Source: Leptospira bourretii
Lineage (GTDB): Bacteria > Spirochaetota > Leptospiria > Leptospirales > Leptospiraceae
Assembly (NCBI RefSeq): GCF_004770145.1
Contig: NZ_RQFW01000003.1
Location: 1 to 64,000, forward strand
Reading direction: 5' to 3'
DNA: 64,000 nt
The notes below the pieces were generated by a model. The model saw only the letters and a program-made list of their open reading frames with translations, was not told the DNA's origin and ran no database searches. Every line of letters starts with the position of its first letter. Positions within the stretch are counted from its first letter, which is position 1. Shown piece after piece: positions 60,390-64,000 of the stretch. Both the position numbers and the translations under genes were made by a program.

Positions 60390-62182
60390 GTTAAAGTAAA
60401 ACCTGCGTTTCGTTTTCGAAATGTTTCTAAACCTAAGTTCCAAGTAGAATGATCTCCCATTAGGATTACTTTCTTTTTTGCTCTGGTTATTGCAGTGTAT
60501 AAAATTCTTCGGTTGAGGATCGGAATTTCATTTAGATCTTCTGATTGGTAAGAGGAAATGGGTGGCAAGTAGAGTAGGATGGTATTGTATTCTGAACCTT
60601 GGCTTTTATGAATAGTCAGGAAAAAAGCAGGCTCATGTTCAGGTAGAGTGTCCAAAGCAAAAGAATACAGACGATTTTCAATGGGGAAAACCGCCCTTAA
60701 TTCAGAATCAATTTTTAATACGAGTCCAATGTCTCCATTAAAAAGTTTTCGGATCTGATCATTTCTTTTGATGATGATTGGCATTCCTTCGAAGTAAAAT
60801 GATTTTGCTAAGTGGCGGTATTCGATCTTTTGTGAATTAGAATGGAAGGAGGTTAAATGTTTTTTTGCTAAATCAAGGATTCGGTTGTGAATCGATTCGA
60901 TCCCAAAAAAACCGTTCCTTAAAATTGTCAAACACCGATATTCCGATATTAGTCCATCTAAGATTTCCTTGTTTTGTTTTAAGGTTAAATCTTCTTTTTT
61001 CCAATCTAAGGCAGTGGACTTGACGGCTGTCTGTAAAAAGAAGTCTGTCCATAAAAAATGGATGAGGTCATTTTGTTTCCAATCTTTAAATGAAACGTCG
61101 TCTTCTTTGTTCGATTTTTCTTTTTGTAACCAAATAAAATCTGCTTCATCTGCGATTTGGTTGTATTCTAATACATCTGGGTTTGGAAAATTTTCTTTTC
61201 TGTCAGGATGATCAAATGAATTTTTTACCAATTCTGCAAATTGACTGAACTTGGAAGTGTTAGATGATCTATGATTTGTCTTTAATTCTGATACAAATTT
61301 TCCTTGTTTTTTGAATTCAATCAGAAGGTCTGATAATACTTCCCCTTGTCCTACTGAAGGCAATTGGTTTGGATCACCTAATAAAATTAATTTGGTTGTT
61401 TCCCCGATTGATTGTAGAAGTAAATTCATTACTTCTATGTCCACCATAGAAGTTTCATCCATAATGATTAAATCGTAGGGTAAGTATCTTTTTTCTCCGT
61501 AATATGGTTTGGTGATATTGGGGAAGATTTTTAATAAGTTATGGATAGTTTGCCCTCGAAGCGAAGAAACAAGTTCTTTTGTATTTGGGAAAAAACTTAA
61601 ATTTTTTTGAATGGATTCGGTAAGCCTTTGTGCGGCTCGCCCCGTGGGTGCTACAAGTGCTATTCGCTTCGGATTTGGTAGGCTCTTAATTTCATCCAAC
61701 ACCTTTAAGATGAAGGAAACTACAGTTGTTTTTCCTGTCCCTGGTCCACCTGCAACAATTCGAAAAGAAGAAGTGGCTGATTCAATTACAGCTTGTTTTT
61801 GTTCTCTTGCGAGTGGATTTTGAAAGTTCGTTTCTAAATGAGAGATGATGGATTCAATTTCTGTTGTTTTTTTTTGTGCTTTTATTTCCTCATTTGATAG
61901 GTTTGAAACTAAGGCGTTAATATTTTTTTCAAATTGTCTTTTTTCTTTATATGTTTTTTGAAAGAATAACCTAGACTCTTTTCCAATCGATTCTAAATAA
62001 AAAGGAAATCTATTTTCGAAATTTGTTATGGATTTTTGGTCTGTAATCGAAAGAAAAAGATCTCCATTTTGTGTTGCTTCGATTAAGTTTGATATTAGTT
62101 CTGTATGTTCATCTGAGAGGTGAGGAAAACAATGGATGATCTCTTTCGCCATTTCCAAATAAGAAGAGTCAGTTTGTTTCAT
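60386..62182 (-). CDS. recD: Exonuclease V alpha subunit RecD
   Basis: 598 aa, near E. coli RecD (608). Helicase motifs: Walker A AGGPGTGKTTVV (about 144-155), motif II LIIMDETSMVD (about 239-247), LLGDPNQLPSVGQG (motif III) and the C-terminal TIHKSQGSEYNTILLYLP and ILYTAITRAKKKVIL (motifs V/VI). RecD is the fast 5'-3' helicase of RecBCD, repairing double-strand breaks and degrading foreign linear DNA. The ATG overlaps the recB stop by 4 bp. Confidence 0.93.
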   Translation of the reverse strand: MKQTDSSYLEMAKEIIHCFPHLSDEHTELISNLIEATQNGDLFLSITDQKSITNFENRFPFYLESIGKESRLFFQKTYKEKRQFEKNINALVSNLSNEEIKAQKKTTEIESIISHLETNFQNPLAREQKQAVIESATSSFRIVAGGPGTGKTTVVSFILKVLDEIKSLPNPKRIALVAPTGRAAQRLTESIQKNLSFFPNTKELVSSLRGQTIHNLLKIFPNITKPYYGEKRYLPYDLIIMDETSMVDIEVMNLLLQSIGETTKLILLGDPNQLPSVGQGEVLSDLLIEFKKQGKFVSELKTNHRSSNTSKFSQFAELVKNSFDHPDRKENFPNPDVLEYNQIADEADFIWLQKEKSNKEDDVSFKDWKQNDLIHFLWTDFFLQTAVKSTALDWKKEDLTLKQNKEILDGLISEYRCLTILRNGFFGIESIHNRILDLAKKHLTSFHSNSQKIEYRHLAKSFYFEGMPIIIKRNDQIRKLFNGDIGLVLKIDSELRAVFPIENRLYSFALDTLPEHEPAFFLTIHKSQGSEYNTILLYLPPISSYQSEDLNEIPILNRRILYTAITRAKKKVILMGDHSTWNLGLETFRKRNAGFTLT

Positions 62183-64000
62183 AAATAGTGTTTCTCCAAA
62201 CTAACAGATGCTTCTTGGATGTAAGACAAGATTTCATTTCGAATTTTACCGAATGTTTCTAAAGTCCATTGGTTTTCTGAGGTTTTGAGATCAGAATAGA
62301 TCCCTGCATTTTGGAAAGTGCCCATACCGCGTAAAAATAAATAGTAAACTCCTCCAAAACGATCTAAAGCTAGCGCCTCTCCATAAAGAGAAGATAGGTA
62401 GTCAAAAAGGATGAGGGCGTAAACCGATTTTTGGATCATGTATCCTTTTTCAACCACGGCTGCTGTGACCGCAGTGGTATCATAAAGATCATTTGGCAAA
62501 AGATTTGATTTGTAATCTGCAATGTAGTACTTCCCATCTTTACAAAACACCAAGTCGATGGCACCTTTGAGGTAATTTTCAAATCCCGGAGCCAACGGAG
62601 TTCCGGATTTTTCTAACATTTTTTGGACATACAAATGAAATTTTAATTCGGAAGATTTTTCTTCTGGTTTTAAATGACTCAAACAAAAAGTTGATCCATC
62701 CGCCAAAGTGATTTCTGCAGTCATTGCTTGTTTTAAAAGATCCAAAACATTTTTTTCTAAAGATTCAGCCGGTGTTTGATGTAATTGAATCGGATATTGG
62801 CGAAAGGATTGTGAGTATGCCCAGATCCATGAAGGGTGTTTGGAAATTTTTTCTACTTCTAAATCAAAAATTGAAAATTCACATAACTCAAGTATACGAT
62901 GTAAAAAATTTCCAACTTTGGAACTGGAAGGAAGTTTAGATTTTGTTTGATAGGGTTCCGATTCGAGAGGTTCTTCGATTTCTTTTGGAGTTTCATTGTT
63001 TTGTTTTATCGGATGAGTTTGAGAGCTTTGTAAGCTTGTATAACTATGTTGCAATAAAATTCTTCCTGCTTTGACTTCAATAGGAAGAACAACTGGCTTT
63101 GTTTTCTTTTTTTTGTTTTCGATTACTTCTGTTGTCGTATTTTTTATTCTAATAAAATCAGAACGAGTTTGATTTCGAAATTGAAAACTATTTTGAGAGT
63201 TAGGAAGTTCTGAAAGTGTATCCTGAATCCTTTGCAGTTCGTTGAATAAAATATTTCCATATCCTGATTTTTGAAAAGAATCTTTTCCCCAAGATAACTT
63301 TGGTAGATATAATCTAAGGTTAGGTCTTGTTAAGGCGACGTATAGTAATCGTTTTTGTTCGTTTAGAAAATGTTTGAATTCATTTTGTTTTCCAATTTTT
63401 GAATCCCAGAGACTCAGTATCCACTTTCTTTCGTTTTTTTTGTTTTCTTCGATTAGGGTAGGGTATTCGTAATTTGAAATACTTTGTGCTCTGGTTCCAA
63501 AATAATATAAAAAAACAATGGGCCATTCCAATCCTTTGGAGGCGTGAATGGTTAGGATTTGAACGGCATCGTCTTCTGTTTCGCGGTCATATAGTGGTTC
63601 TTCCTCTGGTGAAGATTTGGTTTGTTTGAGTTTTCTCAGTTCAGCCAGTAATTCAGTCAGGTTTGCGTTGGATCTGATTTGAAATTCTAATAATCTTTGA
63701 AAAATTTGTCTGTAATTGGTTCGTTTTCTTTCCCATTCTAAGTTCTTTAAATCATGATTCCAAAGAACTTTTGTTTCATCCATCACAGAACGAAAAAAAG
63801 TAGCATACCGGTTGTCCCGAATGAGTTTTAACCAAACATCCATTAGGGATTTTTCATAGGAATCAATTGAATGTTCGTTGTATCGTGGCAGGTCTTCAGG
63901 TTTTACACCAAAAAGATCGGAGAATAAAATTCGTTTATAAGAGCGGGAACTATTTGATTCTTCTAGACACTCTAATAGATTTTCAATTTGTTCCGCTTCT
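62179..64000 (-). CDS. recB: Exonuclease V beta subunit RecB, partial (N-terminus beyond right edge)
   Basis: The reading frame is open to the window end, so at least 607 codons are present, and the ATG at 63843 is internal. Visible parts are the end of the helicase (motif V ILTIHASKGLEWPIVFL; motif VI EQKRLLYVALTRPNLRLYLP) and the C-terminal nuclease domain with GAIDLVFCKDGKYYIADYKSN, including the GxxD and DYK catalytic residues. Residues upstream of the internal ATG (RILFSDLFGVKPEDLPRYNE) continue normally. No frameshift is seen. recC is expected beyond the edge. Confidence 0.93.
   Translation of the reverse strand, partial: EAEQIENLLECLEESNSSRSYKRILFSDLFGVKPEDLPRYNEHSIDSYEKSLMDVWLKLIRDNRYATFFRSVMDETKVLWNHDLKNLEWERKRTNYRQIFQRLLEFQIRSNANLTELLAELRKLKQTKSSPEEEPLYDRETEDDAVQILTIHASKGLEWPIVFLYYFGTRAQSISNYEYPTLIEENKKNERKWILSLWDSKIGKQNEFKHFLNEQKRLLYVALTRPNLRLYLPKLSWGKDSFQKSGYGNILFNELQRIQDTLSELPNSQNSFQFRNQTRSDFIRIKNTTTEVIENKKKKTKPVVLPIEVKAGRILLQHSYTSLQSSQTHPIKQNNETPKEIEEPLESEPYQTKSKLPSSSKVGNFLHRILELCEFSIFDLEVEKISKHPSWIWAYSQSFRQYPIQLHQTPAESLEKNVLDLLKQAMTAEITLADGSTFCLSHLKPEEKSSELKFHLYVQKMLEKSGTPLAPGFENYLKGAIDLVFCKDGKYYIADYKSNLLPNDLYDTTAVTAAVVEKGYMIQKSVYALILFDYLSSLYGEALALDRFGGVYYLFLRGMGTFQNAGIYSDLKTSENQWTLETFGKIRNEILSYIQEASVSLEKHYL

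Noticed and set aside
62179..63843. RecB as a truncated 554-aa protein starting at 63843
   Set aside because: The frame stays open with RecB-like sequence up to 64000, so the gene is cut by the window edge and is not broken.
1..64000. tRNA, rRNA, CRISPR arrays and insertion sequences
   Set aside because: Looked for on both strands; no cloverleaf, no regularly spaced repeats and no transposase-like protein was recognised.

Overview
The window looks like Leptospira DNA, most likely from a saprophytic L. biflexa-type species. The base composition is AT-rich. There are at least eleven lipoproteins with spirochaete-style lipoboxes. The genes include spirochaete-flavoured regulators (7TM-DISM/SpoIIE, MASE3 kinase, RR-GGDEF), an OpgGH pair, a heme-uptake locus and a recB-recD pair. 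There are no rRNA or tRNA genes, no insertion sequences and no CRISPR array. From memory, the ~74 kb p74 replicon of L. biflexa carries recBCD and its own parAB. A window with parAB in the middle and recBD at one end would fit most of such a replicon. This identification is inference.

Layout. 0.4-3.9 kb (+): lipoprotein, TolC-type channel and lipidated membrane-fusion protein. Facing them at 14.8-3.8 kb (-) is a tightly coupled seven-gene operon: TPR protein, lipoprotein, TPR lipoprotein, two Ig-like lipoproteins, then two RND pumps. Together these make one envelope efflux island. 14.9-22.6 kb: MORN protein, hipBA toxin-antitoxin pair with three operator-like palindromes, HEAT-like protein, metzincin lipoprotein, an ammonium transporter fused to a class III adenylate cyclase, and a membrane protein. 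22.6-32.8 kb: YggU protein, a MacAB-like ABC exporter, PAS histidine kinase, a TetR/RibD-like reductase pair with a double operator, SpoU methyltransferase, SrkA-type kinase and a response regulator-diguanylate cyclase. 32.9-41.8 kb: two paralogous large lipoproteins of unknown function, opgG - small membrane protein - opgH, a YheT-like hydrolase and a small lipoprotein.

41.8-45.9 kb is the replication/partition core. parA and parB are flanked by two diverged, mirror-image copies of a replication-initiator-like gene. Each copy has the same promoter architecture and a >200-nt leader. The leaders share a set of adjacent hairpins whose stems differ by compensatory changes while loop or linker bases are kept. 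Perfect palindromes with the core GTACGCCGGCGTAC lie before parA and between parA and parB, and are the likely parS sites. This is the most interesting part of the window.

45.9-64 kb: DUF1653-like protein, TetR/PaaI-thioesterase pair with two operator palindromes, a second TetR, PpnP phosphorylase, YegP-like protein, two membrane signalling proteins (SpoIIE phosphatase and MASE3 histidine kinase), the heme locus (hmuTUVS on -, lipoprotein/HmuY/TonB receptor on +, sharing a divergent regulatory region with a duplicated 16-mer), a nucleoside 2-deoxyribosyltransferase, recD, and recB, which runs off the right edge. Genes are very tightly packed. Co-directional neighbours commonly overlap as ATGA or TAATG, and seven of eleven convergent pairs overlap at their 3' ends.
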